A stretch of 64,000 nucleotides of DNA from Algoriphagus sp. CAU 1675 (GTDB lineage: Bacteria; Bacteroidota; Bacteroidia; Cytophagales; Cyclobacteriaceae), in contig NZ_JARHUI010000006.1 in assembly GCF_029222925.1 (NCBI RefSeq), positions 248,001 to 312,000 of the forward strand, read 5' to 3'. Positions 9,308 through 17,923 of the stretch are shown one piece after another. A model generated the notes under the pieces. It saw only the letters and a program-made list of their open reading frames with translations. It was not told where the DNA came from and searched no databases. The translations under genes were made by a program, and so were the position numbers. Position 1 is the first letter of the stretch. Each line of letters opens with the position of its first letter.

Positions 9308-9762
9308 TAAGCTGCCAATCCAGCTGCAGCGATGATTCCATCTTGTGCAGAAGTGACACCGGATACGCCAATTGATCCGACGATTATCCCGTCTTTGAAA
9401 ATTGGAAGTCCTCCTTCCACACCTACAGCGCCAGGAAGTCCACCTATTCTGGCGCTGCCTTCACCTTTCATAGCATCTTCAAAGACTTTTGTGGGCCTTT
9501 TGAAATAGACAGCGGATTTCGCTTTGGCCTGGGCTACATCCACGCTGCCGATTTGTACGCCATCCATTCGGATCAGGGAAAGCAAATGGCCTCCATCATC
9601 CAAGATGGCAATGACTACGTTCCGGCCTTCTGCCTTGGCTTTTTCCTCAGCGGCGGCAGTAATCCTACGGGCATCTTCAAGATTGAGATAGGGTTTGGTT
9701 TGGTTTTGGGCGGCTGTAACAAAAGGCAGGCTCAGAAAGAAAAGAAGGAGTAGGTGCTTCAT
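9304..9762 (-). CDS. GlcG/HbpS-like heme-binding family protein, secreted
   Basis: The 152-residue product has a signal peptide (residues 1-18) followed by one GlcG/HbpS domain: LEDARRITAAAEEKAKAEG, VVIAILDDGGHLLSLIRMDG, AQAKAKSAVYFKRPT and GSIGVSGV. The family has a small profilin-like fold. Some members bind heme or degradation products, while others (GlcG, PduO C-terminal domain) have unclear roles. The export signal suggests a periplasmic location. It stands alone, convergent to the TonB-type barrel gene. Confidence 0.88.
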   Translation of the reverse strand: MKHLLLLFFLSLPFVTAAQNQTKPYLNLEDARRITAAAEEKAKAEGRNVVIAILDDGGHLLSLIRMDGVQIGSVDVAQAKAKSAVYFKRPTKVFEDAMKGEGSARIGGLPGAVGVEGGLPIFKDGIIVGSIGVSGVTSAQDGIIAAAGLAAY

Positions 9763-9896
9763 GTGATTGTTGGAATAAGTAGAAACGGAAATTACTGAAA
9801 TTCCCTGATAGCCCCTTACATTTCTTTTTTAAGGCTTTGACAGATTCTTTTTTTTGACTTTCTGAACTTTCCCTAAATTCTGAACAAATCCTGGTT

Positions 9897-11264
9897 ATGA
9901 TGAAAAAAATATTACTGAGTCTAATCTTATTGCCCAATCTGGTGTGGTCGCAATCCCATGAGGAAAATATCAAACTCATTTTTGATACGGAGCTTTCCAA
10001 TGGGCATACCTATGAAAACCTGAGGTATCTATGCAAAGAAATTGGCAATAGAATATCTGGATCTCCTCAAGCCGCCGCTGCTGTGGAGTATACCAAGCAG
10101 CTAATGGAAAGTTATGGATTTGATACCGTTTACCTGCAACCAGTGATGGTACCCAAATGGGTGAGGGGCAAAAAGGATGAGGTGAAAGTCCTTAATTCCG
10201 ATAAACTGGGGTCTGTTGAGTTGAGTGCTCTTGCGCTGGGGAATACCGAGGGAACGGGGACAGGGGGCTTGGTTGGAGAGGTAGTGGAAGTCAAAGGGTT
10301 GGATGGTTTGAAAGCCGCTGGTGATCTGGTGAAAGGAAAGATTGTTTTCCTCAATGGTCCTATGGACCCTACTTTGGTCAATACCTTTCAGGCCTATAGC
10401 GGAGCAGTGGGACAGCGTGGTTCCGGAGCGGCAGAAGCAGCAAAATTGGGAGCCAAAGCAGTCTTGGTACGATCCATGAGCAACAGAATAGACGATATCC
10501 CTCATACCGGAAATCAGCGATATAATCCGGATTATCCCAAAATTCCGGCGTTGGCGATCAGTACCCAGGATTCTGAACTTCTTTCGAGTTTATTGAAGGA
10601 CCAGAAGGATTTGAAAGTCTATTTGGAGTCCCATGGTAAGATGCATGAAGAAGTGCTTTCCTATAATGTGATAGGGGAAATCCGGGGAAGTGAGAGACCG
10701 GATGAGATTATTGCAGTAGGGGGGCATTTGGATTCCTGGGATGTTGGAGAAGGAGCTCATGATGACGGAGCAGGTTGTATGCAGGGAATAGAGGTGTTGA
10801 GGTTGTACCGTGAACTGGGTTGGAAACCAAAACGGACGCTTCGTGCAGTGATGTGGATGAATGAGGAAAATGGATTGCGGGGAGGTACTGAATATGCCCG
10901 TGTGGCAAAGGAAAAAGGTGAAAATCACATTGCGGCCATTGAGTCTGATTCAGGAGGTTTTTTACCAATTGGATTCTCTTCAACCGGTACAGACAAGCAG
11001 CGTCAAAAACTTCAATCCTGGAAGTCGTATTTTACGCCGTATAATATCTGGAAATTGGATGTGCCGGGAGGAGGAGCAGATATTGGACCTCTTCGAGATC
11101 AGGGACCTTTGCTCGTTGGTTTACATCCGGACTCCCAGCGTTATTTTATGTATCACCACACTGCTGCAGATGTGTTTGAGGCAGTGGATCAAAGGGAGTT
11201 GGAGTTAGGAGCCGCAGCAATGACAGCTTTGGTTTATCTTTTGGATAGGGAAGGTTTGGAATAA
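9897..11264 (+). CDS. Secreted M28 metallopeptidase, carboxypeptidase Q-like
   Basis: This 455-residue protein has a signal peptide (MMKKILLSLILLPNLVWSQ). A protease-associated (PA) insertion lies at about residues 90-220, within a di-zinc M28 aminopeptidase/carboxypeptidase core. The metal and catalytic residues are visible in order: GGHLDSWD, GAHDDGAG, MNEENGLRGG (catalytic/metal Glu pair), ESDSGG and the late YHHTAAD. The layout matches plasma glutamate carboxypeptidase (CPQ) relatives, which release amino acids from short peptides. ATG 9897 and 9900 are equally possible starts. It is monocistronic and followed by a hairpin terminator. Confidence 0.92.
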   Translation: MMKKILLSLILLPNLVWSQSHEENIKLIFDTELSNGHTYENLRYLCKEIGNRISGSPQAAAAVEYTKQLMESYGFDTVYLQPVMVPKWVRGKKDEVKVLNSDKLGSVELSALALGNTEGTGTGGLVGEVVEVKGLDGLKAAGDLVKGKIVFLNGPMDPTLVNTFQAYSGAVGQRGSGAAEAAKLGAKAVLVRSMSNRIDDIPHTGNQRYNPDYPKIPALAISTQDSELLSSLLKDQKDLKVYLESHGKMHEEVLSYNVIGEIRGSERPDEIIAVGGHLDSWDVGEGAHDDGAGCMQGIEVLRLYRELGWKPKRTLRAVMWMNEENGLRGGTEYARVAKEKGENHIAAIESDSGGFLPIGFSSTGTDKQRQKLQSWKSYFTPYNIWKLDVPGGGADIGPLRDQGPLLVGLHPDSQRYFMYHHTAADVFEAVDQRELELGAAAMTALVYLLDREGLE

Positions 11265-11280
11265 GAATGGTATATAGCAT

Positions 11281-11322
11281 AAAAATAGCCCCGGAAATTT
11301 CCAGGGCTATTTTTCTTTTTTG
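11281..11322. terminator. Bidirectional hairpin terminator
   Basis: AAAAATAGCCCC and GGGCTATTTTT arms form a long stem with one mismatch. T-runs lie on both sides, so it can end the M28 peptidase transcript on the plus strand and the Hsp20 transcript on the minus strand. Confidence 0.8.
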
Positions 11323-11336
11323 CCAACAAACTGCTT

Positions 11337-11783
11337 TTAACCCACTTTGATTTCTTTGGCAGGTTTTTTTGTCATAACCTCCATTTTAGGGAGAACAATT
11401 TTTAAAATACCATTTTCATACTTGGCGTCAATCTTATCCTCCTTCACATTTTCGGGAAGGGTGAAAGATCTCCTGATGCTGGAATAGGAAAATTCTTTTT
11501 TACGGTAATTTTCTTTTTCCTCTTCGGAAGATTTTTCTTTTTCTGCTGAGATGCATAAAACTCCATCTTCAACGTCTACTTTAAAATCTTCTTTTCCAAA
11601 ACCCGGAGCAGACAATTCCAATTTGAATTCCTTTTCATTTTCGATTACGTTGGCAGAGGGAACCTCCACTGAGTTTTCCGGTAACCAAAACTTATCAGTC
11701 CAATCAAATGGATTTTCTGCACCAAAGAAGTCTTTAACCATTTTTGGCCAAAGTCCTCTGTCTTTTCTTGCTACTGTGCCCAT
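11337..11783 (-). CDS. Hsp20/alpha-crystallin small heat-shock protein
   Basis: The 148-residue product is the usual length for a bacterial small heat-shock protein. An alpha-crystallin domain spans about residues 40-135. It starts with VIENEKEFKLELSAPGF, has the central VLCISAEKE, and the closing YENGILKIVLPK with the A-x-x-x-G-V/I-L type motif. The short tail contains the basic PAKEIKV, similar to the I-x-I oligomer anchor. It would be an ATP-independent holdase in the cytoplasm. No promoter of the TAnnTTTG type was recognised upstream. Confidence 0.95.
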   Translation of the reverse strand: MGTVARKDRGLWPKMVKDFFGAENPFDWTDKFWLPENSVEVPSANVIENEKEFKLELSAPGFGKEDFKVDVEDGVLCISAEKEKSSEEEKENYRKKEFSYSSIRRSFTLPENVKEDKIDAKYENGILKIVLPKMEVMTKKPAKEIKVG

Positions 11784-11903
11784 GGTTGTAATTTTTTAGT
11801 TTTAAAACCTATTTTAATCTTGATTAAAACTCAAAAATCCTTACCGTCAATCCAATGATATAAATCAGGAAACCAATATTTTAGAGTCATTTAGAAAGCA
11901 CTT

Positions 11904-13013
11904 TTATCTGCTGAGAAAAATGGTTTTCCCTTCATAAGCACTTATTCGGGCTGCTTCCAAAATTTCCATTACTACCATGTTGTTTTTGAGCCCGTACAAG
12001 TCGTATTCGGGCAGTTCCAGCTCATTTCGGACTACTGCCTTCAGCAATAAAAATGGATCAGGGTAGGGAGGATCCATTTCGGGAAGCTTGAAAATCTGTT
12101 CATCAAAACCGTCGTATCTCTGGGCAATCCGAACTCTCAGTTGGTTTCTGTTGTCTGCAAATATTGCCCCGGTCATCCCATAGATTTCCATATCTTTTCT
12201 TCCAATAGGCCAGTCCCAGGATGCCTGAATGATTACTTGGGCATGTGCATAATTGACAATAATCGTAGCATCGTCTTCTACCTTCGGGTTGTTTTCTGGT
12301 TGAAGTTGCTGGGTAACTGCTGTGACTGATATCGGAACTTCCCCATTCATCAGCCAGGTCATGAGGTTGGCTCCATAGCATCCAAAATCCATCAAAGCTC
12401 CCCCGCCATTTAAGGTGGGGTCCGAGAGCCATTCCAGAAATTCCGGACTGACCCCGATTTTTTTTGGTCCCCGGTGACCGTCTCGAACGATGACTTTTTG
12501 GATTTCACCTACTGTTCCGGTTCGAACCAGCTCATAGGCTTTATGGTTGCTGGGATACCAACTCGTTTCATAATTGGTCAACAAGTGGATTTGATGTCTG
12601 TCTGCCAGTTCTTTCATTTTCATGGCATGCTCCAGGCTTACAGCAAGGGGTTTTTCCACCATCACATGGATACCTCGCGGGGCAGCCGATTCTACTACAG
12701 CCAAGTGGTCAAAGGTGTTTCCAAAAGCTGCAACTGCCTCCGGTTGGGTTTTTTCAAGCATTTGCTGGAGATCTTCGTGAACCAAATCCATGGAAAAACC
12801 ATATTGATTGGCCAGTTTTTGGGCAAGCTGGGTGTTTTTCTCCGCAATACCGACAATTTCATAATCGCCTCTATTCATACTTTGGAGTACCCAGCCCACA
12901 TGCCCATGGGTAAGTCCGGCAATAGCTAGTCGGAGTTTCTTTTCCTGGGAAAATCCATGAATGTGGACAAATAGAAATAATAGGAGTATTAGGTTTTTGG
13001 ATGAGGGTTTCAT
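11904..13013 (-). CDS. Secreted Gfo/Idh/MocA family oxidoreductase
   Basis: This 369-residue protein has an N-terminal signal peptide (ending GFSQ), then a Rossmann domain opening with LRLAIAGLTHGHVGW. The hallmark EKPLAVSLEHAM comes at about residue 140. The C-terminal substrate domain includes GGGALMDFGCYGANL. Family members use NAD(P) to oxidise or reduce sugars and polyols. Exported versions are common in Cytophagales and presumably need an exported or tightly bound cofactor. The glycine motif is unusual (GLTHGH rather than GxGxxG). The gene is divergent from the M28 gene at 13118. Confidence 0.88.
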   Translation of the reverse strand: MKPSSKNLILLLFLFVHIHGFSQEKKLRLAIAGLTHGHVGWVLQSMNRGDYEIVGIAEKNTQLAQKLANQYGFSMDLVHEDLQQMLEKTQPEAVAAFGNTFDHLAVVESAAPRGIHVMVEKPLAVSLEHAMKMKELADRHQIHLLTNYETSWYPSNHKAYELVRTGTVGEIQKVIVRDGHRGPKKIGVSPEFLEWLSDPTLNGGGALMDFGCYGANLMTWLMNGEVPISVTAVTQQLQPENNPKVEDDATIIVNYAHAQVIIQASWDWPIGRKDMEIYGMTGAIFADNRNQLRVRIAQRYDGFDEQIFKLPEMDPPYPDPFLLLKAVVRNELELPEYDLYGLKNNMVVMEILEAARISAYEGKTIFLSR

Positions 13014-13117
13014 GCTTGACTTTTGATAGATTTGAAGAACTTAAATTCAGGAAAGTCTATGGGAATCCCAAAACCCTTTATTTTGTGAGTAGTATAAGCT
13101 GAAAAATCACCAATTCT

Positions 13118-14749
13118 ATGAAAAATCAATTGATCGCAGCAGTCCTTATTGGAGCTACTCTTTGGAGTTGTGGGACAAAAGAACCCTATCAATTCAAGGT
13201 GGCTGACTTGGAGCCCAGTATCCAAAAACTTGCTTCTGATGAATTTATGGGAAGAATGCCTTTTACAGAAGGAGAGGAAATCACCGTAAACTATCTGGAG
13301 GCAGAGTTTAAAAATATGGGTTTGGAACCAGGAAATGGAGATTCTTACTTCCAAGATGTACCAATGGTATCCATCCAAACAATTCCTGCTTCTACCATGA
13401 CAATCCAGTCAGGTACTGAAAGTCTGGAATTGGAAGGTTTGAAGGACTATGTCATCTGGACTCAAAGGACAGACCCTGAGCTTAGTTTTGAAGATGCGGA
13501 AATGGTTTTTGCCGGATTCGGAATAGTCGCTCCTGAATATGGTTGGGATGATTATAAGAATATCGACGTCACAGGAAAAATTGTGGTTGTTTTGGTCAAT
13601 GATCCTGGCTTTGGAACAGAGGATGTTTCCCTTTTCAAAGGGAATACCATGACCTACTATGGACGATGGACCTATAAATATGAGGAAGCAATCCGTCAAG
13701 GAGCTTTAGGTTGTTTGATCGTTCACAATACCATACCGGCTGGATATGGATTCAATGTGGTGCAGAATAACTGGAATTCTCCTAAGCTTTTCCTAGATGA
13801 TAGAGGTAAAGAAGGATATAAGCTTGCATTTGAGGGATGGGTTACCCTTCCGGTAGCCAATAAGCTTTTTGAAATGGCAGGAATGAATGAGCGTGAAATG
13901 CTTGCAAAGGCAAGAAAAGCAGATTTTCAGCCTGTTCCTATGAATATGAAGGCAAGTTCATCTATGAAGGTCAATGCTACCTACAGTACATCCAAAAATG
14001 TGGTGGCGAAATTGACAGGTGCAGAACAACCGGATGAATACATTATTTATACTGCGCATTGGGATCATCTCGGAATTGGTAAACCTGATGAAACAGGAGA
14101 TAGTATTTACAATGGTGCCCTGGATAATGCATCAGGTACTGCAGCTTTGTTGGCTTTGGCCAATGCCTTTAAAACCGATCCGACACCGAAGCGGTCGGTG
14201 GTTTTTCTTTCTGTGACAGCTGAGGAGCAAGGGCTTTGGGGTTCTGCGTATTATGCCCAAAATCCGATTTATCCCAAGGAGAAAACCGTAGCCAATATCA
14301 ATATGGATGGGATCAATCCTTATGGTAAAATGAAGGATGTGTCCATCATTGGTGTGGGACAGTCAGAGATGGAAGATCTGCTGAATCAGGAATTGGAAAA
14401 ACTGGGACGATATAGTGCTCCGGAGCCTAATCCAGTTGCTGGGTATTATTTCCGCTCAGACCATTTCAACTTTGCCAAAATTGGAATTCCAGCCCTGTAT
14501 TTTGGTACCGGGATTGACCATTTTGAAAAAGGGCCAGAGTATGGAAAAGAACTCCAGAGCAACTATACAGCACAGTATTATCACAAGCCTTCAGATGAAT
14601 ACGATCCTTCAAGATGGAATCTGGACGGGGCTGTTGATGATGTACAGTTACTTTATAATGTGGGAAAATATCTTGCAAACAGTTCCTTGTGGCCGGGTTG
14701 GAAAGCAACTTCCGAGTTTAAGTCTATCCGGGATAGTTATATGAACTAA
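13118..14749 (+). CDS. M28 family metallopeptidase lipoprotein with PA domain
   Basis: This 543-residue protein starts with a lipoprotein signal (lipobox LWSC, Cys18). A PA-like domain at about residues 115-245 is inserted before and into the M28 catalytic core. Zinc and catalytic residues can be seen in order: AHWDHLG, GALDNASGTAA, TAEEQGLWGS, NMDG and a late YYHKPSDEYD His. Such proteins are membrane-anchored aminopeptidases that trim peptides in the periplasm. The gene is monocistronic and ends before a strong terminator. It is clearly different in sequence from the M28 peptidase at 9897. Confidence 0.92.
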   Translation: MKNQLIAAVLIGATLWSCGTKEPYQFKVADLEPSIQKLASDEFMGRMPFTEGEEITVNYLEAEFKNMGLEPGNGDSYFQDVPMVSIQTIPASTMTIQSGTESLELEGLKDYVIWTQRTDPELSFEDAEMVFAGFGIVAPEYGWDDYKNIDVTGKIVVVLVNDPGFGTEDVSLFKGNTMTYYGRWTYKYEEAIRQGALGCLIVHNTIPAGYGFNVVQNNWNSPKLFLDDRGKEGYKLAFEGWVTLPVANKLFEMAGMNEREMLAKARKADFQPVPMNMKASSSMKVNATYSTSKNVVAKLTGAEQPDEYIIYTAHWDHLGIGKPDETGDSIYNGALDNASGTAALLALANAFKTDPTPKRSVVFLSVTAEEQGLWGSAYYAQNPIYPKEKTVANINMDGINPYGKMKDVSIIGVGQSEMEDLLNQELEKLGRYSAPEPNPVAGYYFRSDHFNFAKIGIPALYFGTGIDHFEKGPEYGKELQSNYTAQYYHKPSDEYDPSRWNLDGAVDDVQLLYNVGKYLANSSLWPGWKATSEFKSIRDSYMN

Positions 14750-14790
14750 TCGGAAAATGTTTTTTTTCGCATTTGAAAAAAGAAAGAAGC

Positions 14791-14823
14791 AAAAGCCGGG
14801 AGTAAGATTCCGGCTTTTGATTT
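14791..14823 (+). terminator. Rho-independent terminator after the M28 lipoprotein gene
   Basis: AAAAGCCGG and CCGGCTTTT form a 9-bp perfect stem with a 10-nt loop, followed by a T-rich stretch. Confidence 0.8.
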
Positions 14824-14918
14824 TAGGATTTTTCGGATTTATCCCTTTATTCTGGGATATAAAAATTGATCTATGTGGTTAAATACCCTTTCTTCCCTCA
14901 GGGGATGGAAAAAAACTT

Positions 14919-14926
14919 TAATTTTG
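14919..14926 (+). promoter_or_regulatory. Bacteroidota -7 element for the CBS-domain synthase gene
   Basis: TAATTTTG matches the TAnnTTTG -7 consensus and lies 22 nt before the start codon. No good TTTG -33 box was seen at the expected distance, so this is a partial match. Confidence 0.5.
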
Positions 14927-14948
14927 ACTGACCCAAATTATAACTACC

Positions 14949-16316
14949 ATGATTTATAATTCTATCATTGAAACCATCGGGAATACCCCGATGATCCGGT
15001 TGAATAAACTTGCCAAAGACATCAAAGGTGAAGTTTTGGTGAAAGTAGAATACTTCAATCCTGGAAATTCTATGAAGGACCGGATGGCTTTGAAAATGGT
15101 GGAGGATGCAGAAAAAGCAGGATTGCTGAAGCCCGGGGGGACGATTATCGAAGGGACAAGCGGGAATACAGGAATGGGTTTGGCCTTGGCGGCAGTGGCT
15201 AAAGGCTACAAGTGTATTTTCACCATGGCGGATAAGCAGTCCAAGGAAAAGATAGATATTTTGAAGGCTGTGGGGGCAGAGGTGATTGTTTGTCCAACCA
15301 ATGTCACACCGGACGACCCCAGATCCTATTATTCGGTTGCCAAAAAACTGAACCGGGATATTCCCAACTCTTTTTATCCGAACCAGTACGACAATATGTC
15401 CAATTCTGCAGCTCATTATGAAACTACAGGGCCTGAAATCTGGGGAGATACAGACGGAAAGATCACCCATTATGCAGCGGGTGTGGGAACAGGCGGATCC
15501 ATGTGCGGAACGGCCAAATTTCTAAAGGAACAAAACCCTGAGATCGTAACTGTTGGGATTGATACCTATGGTTCGGTTTTCAAAAAGTACAAGGAGACCG
15601 GGATTTTTGATGAGAAGGAAATTTACCCTTATCTCACCGAGGGAATAGGGGAGGATATTCTTCCCAAGAATGTCAATTTTGATGTAATTGACCATTTTGT
15701 TAAGGTTACGGATAAGGATGCGGCCGTCATGACCCGAAGACTGGCGAGAGAAGAAGGCCTTTTTGTGGGCTGGTCATGTGGCTCCGCTGTTCATGGGGCT
15801 TTGGAATATGCCAAAGAAAACCTGAAAGAAGGGGATACAATGGTCATCATTCTTCCTGATCATGGTACCCGATATCTTGGAAAGGTGTACAATGATGACT
15901 GGATGAGGAACCATGGATTTTTGGAGGATAAAAACTTCTCTACCGCCAGGGATATCATTGCACAGCGACCTGCAAATTATCAGCTGATCGCTGTGAATAA
16001 ATCAGACTCAGTAAAAGCTGCAATTGCATTGATGAACCGTGCAAGTGTCTCCCAAATCCCAGTCGTAGATGGAGAGGAAGTAGTAGGTAGTCTGACAGAT
16101 ACCAAGTTGCTTTCCAAAATCATAGAAAGTCCCGAATTGAAGGATGGAAAAGTAGAGGAAATCATGGAGCCATCCATGCAGTTTGTGGCTTTGGATAGTA
16201 CTTTGGATGTGCTTTCTTCCATGATAGAAAAAGAAAAAGCCGTTTTGGTCCGTGATTCAAACGAAAAAATTCATATCATTACCAAGCACGATATATTAGA
16301 AGTATTCACCAAATAA
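14949..16316 (+). CDS. Cystathionine beta-synthase / PLP-dependent cysteine synthase with CBS pair
   Basis: The 455-residue protein has a fold-type II PLP domain (about 1-320) with the lysine at position 43 (NPGNSMKDRMAL), the phosphate-binding EGTSGNTGMGLAL, and the cofactor loop GVGTGGSMCGTAKFL. Two CBS motifs follow (about 335-455), the second ending HIITKHDILEVF. This domain order is that of cystathionine beta-synthase, which condenses serine (or O-acetylserine) with homocysteine (or sulfide). The CBS pair normally senses adenosyl ligands. Without comparison, a cysteine synthase role cannot be excluded. The next gene follows within 10 nt and may be co-transcribed. Confidence 0.9.
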   Translation: MIYNSIIETIGNTPMIRLNKLAKDIKGEVLVKVEYFNPGNSMKDRMALKMVEDAEKAGLLKPGGTIIEGTSGNTGMGLALAAVAKGYKCIFTMADKQSKEKIDILKAVGAEVIVCPTNVTPDDPRSYYSVAKKLNRDIPNSFYPNQYDNMSNSAAHYETTGPEIWGDTDGKITHYAAGVGTGGSMCGTAKFLKEQNPEIVTVGIDTYGSVFKKYKETGIFDEKEIYPYLTEGIGEDILPKNVNFDVIDHFVKVTDKDAAVMTRRLAREEGLFVGWSCGSAVHGALEYAKENLKEGDTMVIILPDHGTRYLGKVYNDDWMRNHGFLEDKNFSTARDIIAQRPANYQLIAVNKSDSVKAAIALMNRASVSQIPVVDGEEVVGSLTDTKLLSKIIESPELKDGKVEEIMEPSMQFVALDSTLDVLSSMIEKEKAVLVRDSNEKIHIITKHDILEVFTK

Positions 16317-16323
16317 TAAAGCA

Positions 16324-16986
16324 TTGGTCAATCCCAGAAAAGTAGAGCAATTGCTCAATTCACCGATTAATTTTGATATAGATCATACCCTCAAGAGGGG
16401 TTGGGAATTATTTAAAGCCCAGCCCCTGATTTTGATTTCCTTTTTTGTGCTGATTGTGGCAATTTCTGCGGGGTCTGCATTTTTTTTAGAGGACTTTTCC
16501 ACAATAATCAGTCTCTTGGTTAGTCCTCCACTTACGGCGGGGTTCTATTTGGTAGCCAACCGGATCAGTAGGGGAGAGGAAGTTCAATTTGGGAATTGCT
16601 TTGACGGCTTCAAGTTTTGGTTGCCTGTAGTTGGGGTAAATATCGTAGTGGGAATTATTACCGTTCTGGGAGCTTTAGCCTTGATTTTACCGGGAATTTA
16701 TCTGGGCGTTGCCTATAGCTTTGCCATGCCCTTTGTGCTTTTTGCAGGAACGGAGTTTTGGACTTCCATGGAGTTGAGCCGAAAGCTGATTACTAAAATA
16801 TGGTGGAGGTTTTTTGCCTTCCTCTTATTGCTTTTGGTGATTAATATTGTTGGATTACTCTTTTTGGGAGTTGGCCTGCTGATTACGGGACCTTTTTCTT
16901 ATATGGCGATATATGTGGCATTTGAGGATTTGACGGGGGATCTTTTGGTTGAAGAGCCCGAAGCACCTCAGATTATTCATGAGTAA
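16324..16986 (+). CDS. Uncharacterised multi-pass membrane protein
   Basis: The 220-residue protein has about five or six hydrophobic segments: ILISFFVLIVAISAG, IISLLVSPPLTAGFYLVA, LPVVGVNIVVGIITVLGALAL, IYLGVAYSFAMPFVLF and FFAFLLLLLVINIVGLLFLG. A charged amphipathic N-terminus (residues 1-30) comes first. No enzyme motif is visible. Related Bacteroidota proteins have sometimes been called 'carotene monooxygenase' without support. The likely start is TTG 16324, because no ATG lies nearby. It follows the synthase gene closely. Its stop codon sits inside the left 25-bp repeat of the insert and originally overlapped the 3' end of the acyltransferase gene. Confidence 0.75.
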   Translation: MVNPRKVEQLLNSPINFDIDHTLKRGWELFKAQPLILISFFVLIVAISAGSAFFLEDFSTIISLLVSPPLTAGFYLVANRISRGEEVQFGNCFDGFKFWLPVVGVNIVVGIITVLGALALILPGIYLGVAYSFAMPFVLFAGTEFWTSMELSRKLITKIWWRFFAFLLLLLVINIVGLLFLGVGLLITGPFSYMAIYVAFEDLTGDLLVEEPEAPQIIHE

Positions 16987-17001
16987 GAATCATTGCCTCC
17001 A
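16977..17001. repeat. Left 25-bp direct repeat of the insert
   Basis: This copy begins TCATGAGTAAGAATCATTGC and then has C at the only variable position. It spans the stop codon (TAA) of the membrane protein gene and, on the other strand, a relic of the acyltransferase 3' end ending in CAT GAA TAA. Confidence 0.85.
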
Positions 17002-17021
17002 TTGGCTTTTTACTCTAAATA

Positions 17022-17144
17022 TTAAGAAAATTCCTTGTTCAAGTATAAGGTGTCCTCCTCGGTGCAGGAAAATGAAAACAACCCAAGCAATAAAAATAGA
17101 TTGACAAATTTAACAAAAACGGGTTTTATTGATTTAGTAAACAT
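17022..17144 (-). pseudogene. Truncated paralogue of the insert lipoprotein gene
   Basis: An ATG at 17144 starts a 40-residue peptide with a lipoprotein signal: SFSCTEEDTLYLNKEF aligns with SFSCADEDTLYLSKEF of the intact gene at 17243-17923, and the lipid Cys is residue 27 in both. It ends early near the left repeat, so all of the mature protein is missing. Its start overlaps the end of the peptidase relic by 11 nt, the same overlap as in the intact pair. Confidence 0.85.
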
Positions 17145-17223
17145 AGCTCTGTACCAATTGATTTACCTGGGTGGATTGTAAATTATTATTTCTACCTAAA
17201 AGGTTAACTTTGAATTGGCTTAA
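17134..17223 (-). pseudogene. C-terminal relic of a second metallopeptidase-like gene
   Basis: Thirty codons, including the stop, encode LSQFKVNLLGRNNNLQSTQV followed by NQLVQSYVY. They match the very C-terminus of the intact gene (RNNNLQSTQVNQLVQSYGY). No further upstream coding sequence of this copy remains, since the intact lipoprotein gene ends 20 nt away. The relic shows that the peptidase-lipoprotein pair was once in tandem. Confidence 0.85.
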
Positions 17224-17242
17224 TATATACTTATTTATTATG

Positions 17243-17923
17243 TTATTCTTCAACCACAAAAGGGAAAAAGCTTCTAGCTTGCGAGCTTGAATTATCAGAT
17301 GTATCAAATTGGGAAGCTGTATATTTGGGAAATAAGTGATAATTAAATGGAATACCAGAATTTACCAAAGTGAAACTTGGACCAACACCAGCAACTATAT
17401 TTTTGTAGCCAGAGGGAGCATCTAATGCAATAGCAGGTTTTGAAAAGTCACATAAAAATGAAATATTAAATACTCCCGGTTTTTTCACGATCATTTTACC
17501 TGAGAAGACATAATTTTCGCCAGTAAAAACAAGTTCTAGTTCTCCTCCTCCAGATCCGAAAGGATAAATTCCTCCAATTTGATTAATAAACTGAAACGAT
17601 TCAATTGCACCTGGTTGTCCACCTAAGGGTTGAGATTTATCAATAAGCTCAACTATCCTTACGGAAGTACCAAAATCATATTCTTCAAAGAGGTATGTTA
17701 TAGTGTTTTCTCTATCCGATAAGATCTTGGAGAAATTTATATTAACAATGATGGTATCACCAACTTTGTAAATCTCTTTTTGGGGCATAACTTCCACTGG
17801 CAACTGAAATTCTTTGCTCAGATACAGTGTATCCTCATCTGCGCAAGAAAATGAAGCCAGCATTAATAAGGAAAGAAGCTGGGCAATTAGCCCAGCCTTT
17901 TTTATTATTTTGCTAGTACCCAT
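17243..17923 (-). CDS. Small lipoprotein paired with the metallopeptidase-like gene
   Basis: This 226-residue protein has a basic N-terminus, a hydrophobic stretch and a lipobox SFSC (Cys27), so it should be anchored to the periplasmic or outer surface of a membrane. The mature part is rich in predicted beta strands (KVGDTIIVNINFSKIL, GELELVFTGENYVFSGKMIV, VFNISFLCDF), like an immunoglobulin-like domain, but I do not recognise the family. The gene overlaps the stop of the upstream peptidase gene by 11 nt, which suggests coupled translation. A truncated paralogue lies just downstream. It may be a partner, anchor or inhibitor of the peptidase. That is inference from position only. Confidence 0.75.
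   Translation of the reverse strand: MGTSKIIKKAGLIAQLLSLLMLASFSCADEDTLYLSKEFQLPVEVMPQKEIYKVGDTIIVNINFSKILSDRENTITYLFEEYDFGTSVRIVELIDKSQPLGGQPGAIESFQFINQIGGIYPFGSGGGELELVFTGENYVFSGKMIVKKPGVFNISFLCDFSKPAIALDAPSGYKNIVAGVGPSFTLVNSGIPFNYHLFPKYTASQFDTSDNSSSQARSFFPFVVEE

Noticed and set aside
17878-17904. Plus-strand terminator-like hairpin (GCTGGGC / GCCCAGC plus T6)
   Set aside because: It lies within the signal-peptide codons of the minus-strand lipoprotein gene, with no plus-strand gene before it, so it is probably a by-product of that coding sequence.
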